Source: an uncultured Myxococcales bacterium (GTDB lineage Bacteria > Myxococcota_A > UBA9042 > DTJE01). Taken from it: a stretch of 62,028 nt of DNA. The notes beneath the pieces are model-generated. The model saw only the letters and a program-made list of their open reading frames with translations. It did not search any database and was not told the origin of the DNA. Position 1 is the stretch's first letter; every line of letters begins with the position of its first letter. Location: assembly GCA_903936705.1 (NCBI GenBank), contig CAIZWN010000018.1, forward strand, positions 1-62,028. Direction: 5' to 3'. Below are positions 35,497-45,464 of this stretch, in pieces. The translations under genes were made by a program, and so were the position numbers.

Positions 35497-36534
35497 TCAG
35501 GAATAGTACTTCGCCATCTCGGATAGCGGCTTTGCCCGGATCCTGGACGCCTGGCCGGCGGATCCGAACTGGACCATGCGCTCGGCGACGACCTTCTTCA
35601 TCATGTCGCGAGCGGGGGCCATATAGTCGCGTGGATCGAACTTCTCGGGGGACTCGGCAAACACCTTGCGAATGGCCGCGGTGATCGCCATGCGGTTGTC
35701 AGTATCGACGTTGATCTTCCTGACGCCGTGGCGGATTCCGCGCTGAATTTCTTCGACTGGCACGCCGTACGTCTGCTTCATCCTGCCGCCGAAACGATTG
35801 ATCATGTCCTGGAGTTCCTGGGGAACCGATGAGGAACCATGCATCACCAGGTGGGTATTCGGCAGCTTCTTGTGGATCTTCTCGATCTGCTCCATCGCCA
35901 GCACGTCGCCGGTGGGTCGTTCGGTGAACTTGTAGGCGCCGTGGCTGGTGCCGATTGCAACAGCCAGCGCATCGACGCCTGTGCGCAAGACGAACTGGGC
36001 TGCCTGTTCGGGGTCCGTCAGCATCTGTTCGCGCGTCAGGTGGCCTTCCGCGCCGTGACCGTCCTCCTTTTCGCCAGCGCCTCCTTCCAGGTGTCCCAGA
36101 ACACCGATTTCGCCCTCGACGCTGACGCCGCGGGGATGGGCCTGATCGACGACCTTTCGCGTGGTGTCACAGTTGTAGTCGAACGACGATGGTGTCTTTC
36201 CGTCGGCGGTCAGCGAGCCGTCCATCATGACCGAGGTGAAGCCATTCTCGATTGCGGACGAGCACGTCTCGGGGCTGTTGCCATGATCCTGGTGCAAGAC
36301 GATCGGGATCTCGGGATACAGTTCAACCGCGGCCAGCATCAGGTGGTAAAGGAACCTGTCGTTGGTGTACTTCCGGGCGCCGCGTGAGGCCTGTACGATT
36401 GCCGGGGAATCGGTTTCCCGCGCAGCCTCCATGATGGCCTGGATCTGTTCCATGTTGTTCACGTTGAACGCGCCGACGCCGTAGCCGTACTCGGCGGCGT
36501 GGTCCAGAAGCTGGCGCAGCGATACCATTGGCAC
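35497..36534 (-). CDS. fba: Class II fructose-bisphosphate aldolase
   Basis: 345 residues from GTG 36534, 6 nt after GAGGAGG; a longer in-frame extension upstream is not supported. Zinc and substrate motifs are [46 protein letters not shown] and [11 protein letters not shown]. Length and the insert [17 protein letters not shown] fit the Calvin-type class II subgroup. It splits fructose 1,6-bisphosphate to DHAP and glyceraldehyde 3-phosphate, in the cytoplasm. Divergent from the transglycosylase gene. Confidence 0.95.
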   Translation of the reverse strand: MPMVSLRQLLDHAAEYGYGVGAFNVNNMEQIQAIMEAARETDSPAIVQASRGARKYTNDRFLYHLMLAAVELYPEIPIVLHQDHGNSPETCSSAIENGFTSVMMDGSLTADGKTPSSFDYNCDTTRKVVDQAHPRGVSVEGEIGVLGHLEGGAGEKEDGHGAEGHLTREQMLTDPEQAAQFVLRTGVDALAVAIGTSHGAYKFTERPTGDVLAMEQIEKIHKKLPNTHLVMHGSSSVPQELQDMINRFGGRMKQTYGVPVEEIQRGIRHGVRKINVDTDNRMAITAAIRKVFAESPEKFDPRDYMAPARDMMKKVVAERMVQFGSAGQASRIRAKPLSEMAKYYS

Positions 36535-36747
36535 GGGACACCTCCTCGCAAGACACCTGCGAAAATGACGGGCGTTCCAACCGCCCTCCCACTGCCGACG
36601 GATTATGAACGTTCGCGCCATGGATGCAACCAGGTGCCAGGAGATTGAATGTGTGGTAACATGTCCCTCTTCGGGATTCGGGGCATGGCCCTTCCCGGGA
36701 GTGACCGTCCTCCGACACGACCCGAGGGACGGCGAAAGGAGTGGTGG

Positions 36748-37254
36748 ATGGTCGCATCCGCGATCCTGCCTGCGCTGGTCCTCCAGGCGGCCCTGTACCT
36801 GGTTGATCCGTCGGCGATCAGCCCTGAAGCCGAAATCGTTTTGGTTTCGGTAGTTCGGGGGGTAAATCCGCATGTGGCCCTGGCCGTGGCCCAGGCCGAG
36901 AGCGGTCGCATCCCCGAGGCATCGGGACGGCGTGACCGTGTGGTGTTCAAGGGCAACTACGGACGTTTTCAGGTCAATTGCACTACCTGGAAGCAGCCGA
37001 TGGGGCTTGCCTCCTGCCGCGACCTTCTTGAGCGGCACTTGAATATCCGCGCGGGCATTGCGGTTCTGGCGTACGTCCAGTCCTTCCGCAGGGCGCATCT
37101 TCAGGGTTCAGCCGACTGGGTTGCCCATTACAACGAAGGCAGCCTGGTGTCTGCTGGCGGGCCGGGCGAAAGATACGCCAGGCGGGTGAATTTCCTCATG
37201 CGCCGATACCGCCATGCTGCCGAGGAGAGATACCGTTCCTTCAATGGCTGGTAG
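36748..37254 (+). CDS. Lysozyme-fold (SLT) lytic transglycosylase-like protein
   Basis: 168 residues from ATG 36748, with AAAGGAG 6 nt upstream. An N-terminal hydrophobic stretch (about 2-18) is a signal or anchor segment. The SLT pattern is present: catalytic Glu in VAQAESGRI (about 51), [19 protein letters not shown] and [11 protein letters not shown]. Lytic transglycosylases cleave peptidoglycan glycan strands in the periplasm. It is short for the family, so either a minimal catalytic domain or an enzyme with a specialised site. Confidence 0.78.
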   Translation: MVASAILPALVLQAALYLVDPSAISPEAEIVLVSVVRGVNPHVALAVAQAESGRIPEASGRRDRVVFKGNYGRFQVNCTTWKQPMGLASCRDLLERHLNIRAGIAVLAYVQSFRRAHLQGSADWVAHYNEGSLVSAGGPGERYARRVNFLMRRYRHAAEERYRSFNGW

Positions 37255-37280
37255 ACAACCACCAGCATTTACGGAGGCAA

Positions 37281-39824
37281 ATGAACGTCCATTCCTTCCA
37301 AGTCAAACCTAATATCCCCTTGGCGCTTGCTCCCTTGAAGGAGCTTGCGATGAACTTGTGGTTCTCGTGGAACTGGGACGCTACGCAGTTGTTCATACGC
37401 ATGGACCCTGTCTTGTGGGAAAAATGCGGCCAGAATCCGGTGCTGATGCTGGGTATGCTGTCGCAGGAGGCCCTTGACGCGGCAGCCCGCGACGAGTCGT
37501 TCGTCAGCAATCTTGGCAGGGTCTTCGAGCAGTTCAGCCGGTATATGTCGCAGCCGGGCTGGTTCGCCGAGACATACCCGGCCGAGCGCAGGTTTCTGTC
37601 AGCATACTTCAGTACCGAGTACGGGCTTGACGAGGCCCTGCCTATCTATTCGGGTGGTCTGGGGGTTCTTTCGGGCGACCACCTGAAAAGCGCTTCGGAC
37701 CTTGGATTGCCACTGGTCGGCGTCGGGTTGTTGTATCAGAAAGGCTACTTTCGGCAGGTTCTGAATCCGGACGGCTGGCAGCATGAACTGTATCCCGACA
37801 ATGACTGGTACAACATGCCGGTTCACCCTGAAGTCGGGGCAGATGGCAAGGCCTTGACCATCGACCTGGACCTGGCGGGCGAGAAGGTTTTTGCCAGGAT
37901 CTGGCGGGTTCAGGTCGGCCGTGTGCCGTTGATCCTGCTGGACACCAATATCGAGTCGAATGCGCCGCGGCATCGCGAGATCACATCCACGCTTTACGGC
38001 GGCGATCGTGAGATGCGAATCCGCCAGGAGATGGTCCTGGGGGTTGGGGGCGTTCGTGCGTTGAAGGCGCTGGGTCTGGAACCAACCGTATTCCACATGA
38101 ACGAGGGACATTCGGCCTTCCTGGCGCTGGAACGGATCCGGACCTTGATGAATGAATTCGGGGTCAGTTATGGTGCTGCCAGGGAGTTCGTGCTGGCCAC
38201 GAACGTCTTCACCACGCACACCCCGGTCCCGGCTGGAAACGAAACCTTCGCTCGCGACCTGGTCATGAAGTACCTGCAGCCGATCGCGTCGGCAATAGGT
38301 CTTTCCGCCGATGATTTCCTGGCGCTGGGCGAGGATGGGCCACAGTCGGCAGGCACCTTCGGAATGACGGTTCTTGCGTTGCGATCCGCAGGGTTCGCCA
38401 ACGGTGTCAGCCGGTTGCACGGCGAGGTCGCCCGGACGATGTGGAAGGACCTGTGGAACGGCCTGCCTGAAGCCGAGGTCCCGATTACCTCGATTACCAA
38501 CGGGATTCATACCCGTTCCTGGATCAGCCATGACCTGGGCGAACTGTTCCTGCGTTATCTTGGTCCACGATTCGTCGACAATCCCGGGGACTCCTCGGTG
38601 TGGGATCGAATCGACGCCATCCCTTCGTCCGAGTTGTGGCGAATCCACCAGATCCGGAAGGAACGCCTGGTGTTTTTTGTGCGCAAGCGCCTTGCCGCGC
38701 AGTTGCGACGTCAGGGGTCCGGTCCTTCGTCCATGAAGGGTGCGGACGATGTCCTGGATCCGCAGGCATTGACCCTGGGTTTTGCGAGGCGGTTCGCGAC
38801 CTACAAGCGCGCCGGGCTGTTGTTCCGGCAGCCCGATCGGCTGGTTCGTTTGCTGACCGACCCACAGCGCCCCGTGCAGATCATATTCGCCGGAAAGGCC
38901 CATCCACAGGACACGCCGGCCAAGGAGATCATCCGTTCGGTGTTGGGCTTCACACGTGATCCCAGGCTGCTGCAGCGGCTGGTTTTCCTGGAGGACTACG
39001 ACATCAACGTGGCTCGCTATCTGGTTCAGGGGGTTGACGTCTGGATGAACACCCCGCGTCGGCCGCTGGAGGCTTCGGGCACTTCGGGCATGAAGGCGGC
39101 AGCGAACGGCGCCCTGAACTGCTCGGTTCTGGACGGGTGGTGGGACGAAGGCAGCGACGTTGATACGGGTTGGGCTATTGGTGACGGTGAAGTGTATTCG
39201 GACCCGGAAGAACAGGACCGTAACGAATGCGAGTCGCTGTACCACCTGCTTGAAAACGAGATGGTCCCGCTGTTCTTCGACAGGGATCGCAGCGGCATGC
39301 CCCGCGAATGGCTGGGCATGATGAAGTCATCGATCAGGAAACTGGGATCCGTGTTCAACACCCATCGTATGGTGCGGGAGTACGCCGAACGGGCCTACCT
39401 TCCGGCCCATAGGCTGGGAAGGCGCTGGTTGGACGAGAACCTGGACGGAGCAAAGGCGCTGGATGAGTGGCGGCAACGGGTGGATGGCTGCTGGTCCCAG
39501 GTGTCGATACACATGGACGTCGATCCTGCCAGCGAGATGGCGGTGGGAACGACCCTGGAAGTGCCTGTTCGCGTGCGCCTTGGTGTCCTGACCCCTGACG
39601 ATGTCGCCGTCGAGGTTCGATTCGGGCCCCTGGGGCCTGCCGGCGACATACGCAGCGCCAGTGTCGTTCAGGCACAGTTGGTGCGGACCGAAGGTGACGA
39701 CCATTTGTTCATCGCGAAGCTTGTTTGCGGCACATCTGGGCGCTGCGGGTTTGCGGCCCGGGTCCTGCCGCAACATCCGGACCTGCTGGCGCCTTTCACG
39801 CCCCTGCGGATCACGTGGGAGTGA
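37281..39824 (+). CDS. glgP: Alpha-glucan (glycogen) phosphorylase, DUF3417-containing type
   Basis: 847 residues. The N-terminus (MNVHSFQVKPNIPLALAPLKELAMNLWFSWN) is the DUF3417 domain of the shorter, non-allosteric alpha-glucan phosphorylases. The catalytic domain has STEYGLDEALPIYSGGLG, HMNEGHSAFLALER, TTHTPVPAGNE and the pyridoxal-phosphate site EASGTSGMKAAANG with Lys605. It releases glucose 1-phosphate from glycogen or maltodextrins in the cytoplasm. The transglycosylase gene lies 26 bp upstream. The C-terminal domain (about 770-847) looks like the extra beta-rich region of this subfamily. Confidence 0.94.
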   Translation: MNVHSFQVKPNIPLALAPLKELAMNLWFSWNWDATQLFIRMDPVLWEKCGQNPVLMLGMLSQEALDAAARDESFVSNLGRVFEQFSRYMSQPGWFAETYPAERRFLSAYFSTEYGLDEALPIYSGGLGVLSGDHLKSASDLGLPLVGVGLLYQKGYFRQVLNPDGWQHELYPDNDWYNMPVHPEVGADGKALTIDLDLAGEKVFARIWRVQVGRVPLILLDTNIESNAPRHREITSTLYGGDREMRIRQEMVLGVGGVRALKALGLEPTVFHMNEGHSAFLALERIRTLMNEFGVSYGAAREFVLATNVFTTHTPVPAGNETFARDLVMKYLQPIASAIGLSADDFLALGEDGPQSAGTFGMTVLALRSAGFANGVSRLHGEVARTMWKDLWNGLPEAEVPITSITNGIHTRSWISHDLGELFLRYLGPRFVDNPGDSSVWDRIDAIPSSELWRIHQIRKERLVFFVRKRLAAQLRRQGSGPSSMKGADDVLDPQALTLGFARRFATYKRAGLLFRQPDRLVRLLTDPQRPVQIIFAGKAHPQDTPAKEIIRSVLGFTRDPRLLQRLVFLEDYDINVARYLVQGVDVWMNTPRRPLEASGTSGMKAAANGALNCSVLDGWWDEGSDVDTGWAIGDGEVYSDPEEQDRNECESLYHLLENEMVPLFFDRDRSGMPREWLGMMKSSIRKLGSVFNTHRMVREYAERAYLPAHRLGRRWLDENLDGAKALDEWRQRVDGCWSQVSIHMDVDPASEMAVGTTLEVPVRVRLGVLTPDDVAVEVRFGPLGPAGDIRSASVVQAQLVRTEGDDHLFIAKLVCGTSGRCGFAARVLPQHPDLLAPFTPLRITWE

Positions 39825-39856
39825 TGTCCTTGCCTTCGTCGGATTGATCTGGAGGC

Positions 39857-40660
39857 ATGGTGCCGCGAATCCCCTCTCGTGTATCAGTGGGCGGTGCCGA
39901 ACTTGCGTATCGCGTCGTTGGTGACGGACCTGCATTGCTGCTGATCATGGGACACACCGGATCGATGGATCAGTGGCCTCTGGCGGTAGTCAATTCGCTG
40001 GCCAGGGATCGTCGTGTCATTGTCTACGACCATCGTGGGATGGGAGATTCCTCGTCGCCGCCCGGCGAATGGACCATCGAGCAGTTGGCTGACGATGCGG
40101 CCGGGTTGCTGGCTTCCCTGGGAATCGCCTTGACCGACGTGCTGGGATGGTCCATGGGCGGGCTGGTGGCTCAGGAACTGGCCTTCAGGCATCCCGGCCT
40201 GGTGCGCCGGATGGTGCTGGTGGCAACCTCACCCGGCGGATCTGCTGCGCGGCGCCCGGATCAGGCCGTGCTGGATGTGCTGCACGATGACTCGATCATT
40301 GGAGCCGAGCGAGGCCGCCGCGTCTGGGGCCTGATGGTGCCGCAGGAATTCGCCGAGGCATTCCCGGCTTTCATTCCGGAGGTTGCAAGGACCAGGCGTG
40401 CTGCGACCCGCGATGATGCCCTGCGGCAATGGCGTGCGATCGAGTCGTGGCGAGGTTCCTGGGACCTTCTGCCGACCCTTGTGATTCCCGTGCTGCTGGT
40501 CACCGGAACCTGCGACGTGGTGACGCCACCAGACAACAGCCTGCGCATGGCCGAAAGGATTCCTGGTTCCTGGCTGGTACGTATGGACGGTGGCGGTCAT
40601 GGCGTCATCTACCAGTATCCGGGCAGGTTCACTGGTGTAGTTCGGGCTTTCCTGGAGTAG
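39857..40660 (+). CDS. Alpha/beta-fold hydrolase
   Basis: 267 residues. The nucleophile elbow GWSMGG has Ser99, the acid is Asp220 (TCDVVTPPDN) and the base His248 (GGGHGVIYQYP). The oxyanion motif is MGHTGSMDQW. The overall pattern resembles 3-oxoadipate enol-lactonase and related esterases, but the substrate is not predictable. The start is ATG 39857; GTG 39860 has better spacing from GGAGG. It lies 32 bp after glgP and may share its transcript. Confidence 0.87.
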   Translation: MVPRIPSRVSVGGAELAYRVVGDGPALLLIMGHTGSMDQWPLAVVNSLARDRRVIVYDHRGMGDSSSPPGEWTIEQLADDAAGLLASLGIALTDVLGWSMGGLVAQELAFRHPGLVRRMVLVATSPGGSAARRPDQAVLDVLHDDSIIGAERGRRVWGLMVPQEFAEAFPAFIPEVARTRRAATRDDALRQWRAIESWRGSWDLLPTLVIPVLLVTGTCDVVTPPDNSLRMAERIPGSWLVRMDGGGHGVIYQYPGRFTGVVRAFLE

Positions 40661-40713
40661 TTCCTCCGGGATTTTCACGCATCAATCAGACGGTCCAGGC
40701 GGCAGTTGGTCTG

Positions 40714-41592
40714 CTACTGGATGGAAATCCGCCCGGGCGCGCCGAATTTTCCGGCAGCCGTATGGCAGGCCGTGCAGTTGAAATTGCTTTGGGGGGACGT
40801 CATCTCGCGCACGACGCCGTTGGCGGAAATCCTTGCCGTGTATGGCGGCGTGATCTGCCGCAGTTCGTTGCTTTCCCAGTAGAAATTGCCGGAGGGATTG
40901 GAGACCTTGACCACGATCACGGGGTTCGCACCTGATCCCTTGATTGAAACTGCCACGCGATCAATTCCGGTGCAGTTATCCTGGTCGTGCAATCCACCCA
41001 TGACAGTTCCCGCCGCCGCAAAAGGCAGCGAGTTGGTCGAATGGCACGTGACGCAGTCGGCCCCAGGGCGCATCAATTCGCCATTGCCGGCACTTTCGTT
41101 CCAGAACGTGCCGCTGGTGCAGGTCAAATCAACCGGCGTGTCGGTCGGATTCGGCAAGTCCGACACCACCGAGTGGTCAACAGTCGGGACGTCGCTAGTG
41201 ATGTCCTCGGAAACGACCGGGTCGCATTCCCTTCGACCGGTGGATATCCACTCGCCGAAAAGTTTCTTGTCGGCCGTGAAAATCCGTGCCGGCGGGGGAG
41301 GCATCAGGCTGTCGGTCATCTTCTTCTGCGCGGCATCGGCGCCCGCGAACGTCGAGGCATACGTGTCGAAATTCGCGCTTGCCGGGGCGCCATTTCGCGC
41401 AGGACCGATAAGGGACGATGCGTGGCAGTCAGTGCAGAAGTTCTTCATCATAGGCTCGATGTGCCTGCACCAACTGATGCCGTCGGGGGGGATATCCTCG
41501 ACAACGTCGGTTGACTGCTGGACGGGATCGACCTTTTCGCCGCACGCAGACAATGCCAGCAGCAGTACAACAGACGCTGCAAACCGGTGCAT
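40714..41592 (-). CDS. Lipoprotein with three CxxCH heme-binding motifs
   Basis: 292 residues from ATG 41592, 6 nt after AAGGAG. The lipobox is LSAC with Cys17. Three CxxCH motifs predict covalently bound hemes: Cys53-Cys56-His57 (CTDCH), Cys180-Cys183-His184 (CVTCH) and Cys273-Cys276-His277 (CTACH). The first site lies in a planctomycete-type cytochrome-like segment (DGISWCRHIEPMMKNFC); the last two bracket a beta-rich domain (GVVREMTSPQSNFN). An acidic tether separates the halves. Likely an envelope electron carrier or heme-containing surface protein; it requires the cytochrome c maturation system encoded elsewhere. Confidence 0.82.
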   Translation of the reverse strand: MHRFAASVVLLLALSACGEKVDPVQQSTDVVEDIPPDGISWCRHIEPMMKNFCTDCHASSLIGPARNGAPASANFDTYASTFAGADAAQKKMTDSLMPPPPARIFTADKKLFGEWISTGRRECDPVVSEDITSDVPTVDHSVVSDLPNPTDTPVDLTCTSGTFWNESAGNGELMRPGADCVTCHSTNSLPFAAAGTVMGGLHDQDNCTGIDRVAVSIKGSGANPVIVVKVSNPSGNFYWESNELRQITPPYTARISANGVVREMTSPQSNFNCTACHTAAGKFGAPGRISIQ

Positions 41593-41746
41593 CGAAAACT
41601 CCTTCGCGCAGGCTAGCCGTTCGCGACGACGGCGCCGTGGATGATAGCCTGATCGACAACGCTGGGAAAGTGGCATGAATCGGGATTTCTGAGTTGACGC
41701 GAGGCCAACTTGCGAAGAAACTGCCGTCGAATTTCAATGGTGGTTC

Positions 41747-43249
41747 ATGAACAGCTTCAAAATCCGCGTGCGGATCCTTGCGCTTACATTCGCCGTTGCC
41801 TGTGGTAACGCAGGCATCGGTTCGGATCTGGTTCTGCCACCCGACGATATTGTTACGGTCCCCGATACTGCGCAGGATCCGGCTTCCGAGCCTGGCGAGG
41901 ACGCAATATCCGAGGAGGGTAACGACACCGTTCCGGAGGTAGTCGGGGACCTGCCGGTAGAGCTGCCGAAGCTTCCAGTCGGCGGGTGCGGCTCCACCGC
42001 TTACGATCTTCTGTCACGCTCTTTGACCGGAACGATAGTGTCGTGGGAAGAAGACACGTCCTACCAACTGGGCCCCGAGACAATAGACAGCCTCCTGGGT
42101 CAATACGGATATCCCTTCTTTTCACCCCTGCAGTACGGCACCCGCATTTTCAGGGTGCGCTATGTCACCCAGGACCACGGGAAGACCCGCGAGGCGACGG
42201 CGATCGTAGGTGTGCCGGATCCGGTTGACGGGCAGGGCAAGTCCTTTCCCACCGTGCTATGGACCCACGGCACCACCGGCTTCAGTGACGGCTGCGCGCC
42301 ATCCATGAATCTCGAAGGCATCGCTTTCCCGTTGCTTTGGGCTGCCCTTGGTTACGTGGCCGTGGCACCTGACTACCTGGGCATGGCTGGCTTCGGCGCC
42401 TCTTCGGAAATGTCCCATCCGTACCTGATCGGCGAGGCCACGGCAATCGCTTCCTGGGACGCGGTTCGTGCGGCAGAAATCCTTCTGACGAAGGAGGTTC
42501 AGACGGCCGCCACATTCACGCGCAACGTTATCCTTTGGGGTGCCTCCCAGGGCGGCCATGCCGTCTTCATGTGCGAGCGTTACGCGCCCTACTTGGCTCC
42601 CGAATACAAGGTTATCGGCGCCGTTGCCGCGATTCCGCCGACGGACCTGGTCCATCAGGCAGAACAGGGCCTTCTGTACCCGGGGTCGACTGCTGCAACT
42701 CTCTCCGCGTTCTATACCGCAGCCATGAAGTGGTACGGCTACCCGGCAAGCCTGGCAGGCGTTCTGACCGACACGGATCCCAAGCACTTCATGACGGCTC
42801 TTCCTGAGTTCTTCGACCACGATTGCGACCCTGGCGACCTGTTCGACAACATTACGAAGATCGACCAGGTCTACGAGCAGTCATTCCTGGATGCGGCTGC
42901 CATTGGAATCGAGAATCTCGAGCCTTGGGGATGCTTCCTGTCGGACAACTCGATCGAGACCTCCCGGGTCCAAAGGGTCTCCGATACACCGTTCCTGTTC
43001 ATACTGTCCGAGAAGGACTCCCTCGTGATTCCCGAAGTCGAGCGGACCGGGTTCGACACGCTTTGCGGCCAGGGCTACCGGATGGACTACATCGAGTGCG
43101 CCGGCGCAAGCCACGCCCAGGGGGCCATCTGGTCCCTTCCTGCTCAACATGCCTGGATTGAGGACCGCCTTGCCGGCAAGCCACTCGACGTCGCGACGGT
43201 TTGCAGGCGAACGCCTGCCCAGGAATGTTCGGGAAAGCCGACGAACTGA
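41747..43249 (+). CDS. Secretory-lipase-type lipoprotein
   Basis: 500 residues. The signal peptide ends FAVAC with Cys19, followed by an acidic tether (about 26-75). The rest matches the secretory lipase/alpha-beta hydrolase family (LIP, PF03583-like): TVLWTHGTTGFSDGCAPS oxyanion region, nucleophile in GASQGGHA (Ser about 267), acid in LSEKDSLVIP (about 423) and base in GASHAQGAIW (about 456). Predicted to hydrolyse lipid or other esters at the cell surface; no substrate evidence. Its 3' end faces the next lipoprotein gene across a short hairpin. Confidence 0.85.
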   Translation: MNSFKIRVRILALTFAVACGNAGIGSDLVLPPDDIVTVPDTAQDPASEPGEDAISEEGNDTVPEVVGDLPVELPKLPVGGCGSTAYDLLSRSLTGTIVSWEEDTSYQLGPETIDSLLGQYGYPFFSPLQYGTRIFRVRYVTQDHGKTREATAIVGVPDPVDGQGKSFPTVLWTHGTTGFSDGCAPSMNLEGIAFPLLWAALGYVAVAPDYLGMAGFGASSEMSHPYLIGEATAIASWDAVRAAEILLTKEVQTAATFTRNVILWGASQGGHAVFMCERYAPYLAPEYKVIGAVAAIPPTDLVHQAEQGLLYPGSTAATLSAFYTAAMKWYGYPASLAGVLTDTDPKHFMTALPEFFDHDCDPGDLFDNITKIDQVYEQSFLDAAAIGIENLEPWGCFLSDNSIETSRVQRVSDTPFLFILSEKDSLVIPEVERTGFDTLCGQGYRMDYIECAGASHAQGAIWSLPAQHAWIEDRLAGKPLDVATVCRRTPAQECSGKPTN

Positions 43250-43270
43250 GATCGAACGAACCTGGGGCTC

Positions 43271-43294
43271 GCCAATATTGTGGGAAGTATTGGC
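43271..43294. terminator. Hairpin between convergent genes
   Basis: GCCAATA (43271-43277) and TATTGGC (43288-43294) form a perfect 7-bp stem with a 10-nt loop, 22 bp after one stop codon and 20 bp before the facing one. There is no run of T, so a bidirectional terminator is likely but unproven. Confidence 0.45.
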
Positions 43295-43313
43295 TACCGC
43301 TAGTCAGGACAGA

Positions 43314-44183
43314 CTAATCGGGCCAGCCCGCATCCGAAATCACGATTGACGAGAAGGCGGGCGGGGCGTTCGTCCACGACAGCAGGTGATGCTGCGGGTG
43401 CAGGATCAACTGGCAAACCATTGGTAGGCCACCGACAAGTTCCCCGTTCAGCGTGACGCGCAGTTCAGCGCAGCCCGACGGGGACTGGAAAGGCGCCGGA
43501 CATGGCATGTCGTATGAAACGGCGCGAACCTCGACTGACACTCCAACCTCGGCCTCGATTCCGGCAATGTTCGTGTGAACCAGTGTCTGGATGTTGCTGG
43601 TCTGGCCTAAAGGCAGGTCCAGTGGAATTTCCAGCGTGGTGTCGAAAATCTCGTACCTGGGATCAATGTATTCCGGGTCGAAAACCTCTACTCCCTTGAC
43701 CTTGATGCGCCACGGCACCTTGCGATCGAAATAGACGGCCATACCATTGTCAAAAGGTTTCTTCATCGAACCGAAGGACAGGCGAGTCCAGAACGATTCG
43801 TCCTGGGACGTCGCCATCTTGACTGGTTCGACGATGAATCCTGGCACGTCCAGTTCCTGAGGTGAAACCTGGGTCGTCACAACGTGGAAGGTCGCCTTCG
43901 CCCCGTTAGCCGGCCAGAATGTGACCCAGGAGACGTCCTTCCAGTACGGATGAGGATGTCCAGGGGCATTGATGTCGATCCCGGGTTCGCCCTGGTCCTC
44001 GTCAACGACATCCTGAAGATCGGGGCCGGCCTCATCAGGAACATCGAAAGCATCCAAAAAACCGTCGTCGCGGGTGGCGGTATCAGGAGCAGTATCTGTT
44101 GTTTCGGCGGTCCCACTGGACCCGCAGGATGGAAAACCAACCAAAGCGATCGAAAGGGCAACCAGAACCAAACGAACCTTCAT
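43314..44183 (-). CDS. Acidic-tether lipoprotein of unknown function
   Basis: 289 residues. The lipobox is GFPSC with Cys20, followed by a long Asp/Glu/Thr-rich tether (about 21-70). The remainder is beta-rich, with ATFHVVTTQVSPQE, FWTRLSFGSMKKPFDNG, VPWRIKVKGVEVFD and HPQHHLLSWTN, and is not a family I recognise. Two Cys (in DMPCPAPF and SPSGCAEL) may pair. Likely anchored in the outer membrane like the other acidic-tether lipoproteins here. Confidence 0.75.
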   Translation of the reverse strand: MKVRLVLVALSIALVGFPSCGSSGTAETTDTAPDTATRDDGFLDAFDVPDEAGPDLQDVVDEDQGEPGIDINAPGHPHPYWKDVSWVTFWPANGAKATFHVVTTQVSPQELDVPGFIVEPVKMATSQDESFWTRLSFGSMKKPFDNGMAVYFDRKVPWRIKVKGVEVFDPEYIDPRYEIFDTTLEIPLDLPLGQTSNIQTLVHTNIAGIEAEVGVSVEVRAVSYDMPCPAPFQSPSGCAELRVTLNGELVGGLPMVCQLILHPQHHLLSWTNAPPAFSSIVISDAGWPD

Positions 44184-44249
44184 CTTGAATTTCTCCGAGC
44201 CAGGACCTGGCGATGGTGGACTGTCAGTGGGGTGTGCGTCAAGAACCTG

Positions 44250-45335
44250 TTACAGATTGCCTCGGCGTGCCTGCTCGTGCTCGATGGCCTCGAACAGTAC
44301 CTTGAAGGACGTTCCGCCGAAGGTAACGGCGCCGCGTCGTTCGATGACCTCCAGGAACAGGGTAGGGCGATCCGTGACTGGCCGCGTCCATGCCTGCAGC
44401 AGGCATCCGCGGTCGTCGTGATCGACCAGTATGTTTAGTGGCTCCAGGACACCCCGTTCAAAACCGCAGGACTTCACCTGGTCGGCGACCCTGTCATAGT
44501 AGCCCTCCGGAACCGGAAGGAACTCCAGACCGCTATCCTTCATGGCGGTGACTGTCTTGACGATGTCTAGGGTCGATAGGGCCAGGTGCTGAACGCCGGC
44601 AGTCAGGTGATAGTCCAGGAACTCCTGGACCTGGCTGCGGCGACTGGCTGCGGCGGGTTCGTTCAGCGAGATTCTTACCTTGTGGTCCGGGCTGGTGACG
44701 ACCTGGCTGTGCAGTGCGGTGCGATCGGAATGCACCTCCTTGCCAGCCCATTTTTCTTCCGGGTGCAGGCCCAGTATATCGGCGTAGTACTCGACCCAGC
44801 GGTCCAGTTGCCGGCCCTCGACGTTTACCGTGAAATGGTCAAGGTTGAAGATGCCCGAATCGTAGCCAGGTCGCTTGCGCACCTCGAAGCCAGGCAGGAA
44901 AGGGCCGTCGTAGCCGCCACGGGCGACAAACGTGTGGACCGTGTCTCCGAATGCCTTTATCGATGCCAGGCGGACGGTACCGTGGGTGTCCGAGATGGAA
45001 CGCGGGCGCTGGACGAACGTGGCGCTGCGGCTCTCGAGGATCTCGCAGACGCCGTCCAGATCCTCGACCTCGAACGCGATATCCTTGATCGAGTCGCCGT
45101 GCAAGGCCAGGAACACCACACGCGGATCCTCGTGGGTCAAAGGCGAGGTGATGACCAGGCGCAGATCCCCCTTCGCGAGCGCATAGGAACACGAACCGGG
45201 ATGTCCCGTCTCGGGCCCACGATAGGCGACAAGGTCTAACCCCAGGGCCTTGCGGCAGAAGAACGACGTCAGACGTGCGTTACCGGCGATCATCTCCACG
45301 TGATGAATTCTGCGGATGGGAAGGGGGTGGGTCAT
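44250..45335 (-). CDS. hpd: 4-Hydroxyphenylpyruvate dioxygenase
   Basis: 361 residues from ATG 45335, 6 nt after GGAG. Two vicinal-oxygen-chelate domains; the iron ligands are His167 (LDHFTV), His250 (GVQHLAL) and Glu329 (FLEVIER). The C-terminal signature FKVLFEAIEHEQARRGNL is typical. The enzyme turns 4-hydroxyphenylpyruvate into homogentisate using O2, in tyrosine breakdown or as the entry to tocopherol or pyomelanin-type products (family knowledge). No homogentisate dioxygenase is in the window, so the fate of homogentisate is unknown here. The ORF can be extended 16 codons upstream, but without a ribosome-binding site. Confidence 0.95.
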   Translation of the reverse strand: MTHPLPIRRIHHVEMIAGNARLTSFFCRKALGLDLVAYRGPETGHPGSCSYALAKGDLRLVITSPLTHEDPRVVFLALHGDSIKDIAFEVEDLDGVCEILESRSATFVQRPRSISDTHGTVRLASIKAFGDTVHTFVARGGYDGPFLPGFEVRKRPGYDSGIFNLDHFTVNVEGRQLDRWVEYYADILGLHPEEKWAGKEVHSDRTALHSQVVTSPDHKVRISLNEPAAASRRSQVQEFLDYHLTAGVQHLALSTLDIVKTVTAMKDSGLEFLPVPEGYYDRVADQVKSCGFERGVLEPLNILVDHDDRGCLLQAWTRPVTDRPTLFLEVIERRGAVTFGGTSFKVLFEAIEHEQARRGNL

Positions 45336-45464
45336 GGCGTTCTCCAATGAGTTAACCTGGAAAGGATTAATCTGAACTTTCATATTGGCAAGGGGGGGTG
45401 GGAAATGTATTGATGCGAAAGGGATCCGCGCGGCAATCGTATTTCGGATTGACGGCTGCCAGGA

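Noticed and set aside
35497-37098. 533-codon extended form of the aldolase
   Set aside because: The extra N-terminal 188 codons have no aldolase similarity and overlap the divergent transglycosylase gene; GTG 36534 has a strong ribosome-binding site.
37599-39245. 548-codon minus-strand frame opposite glgP
   Set aside because: Antisense of a well-supported enzyme; no motif or start signal.
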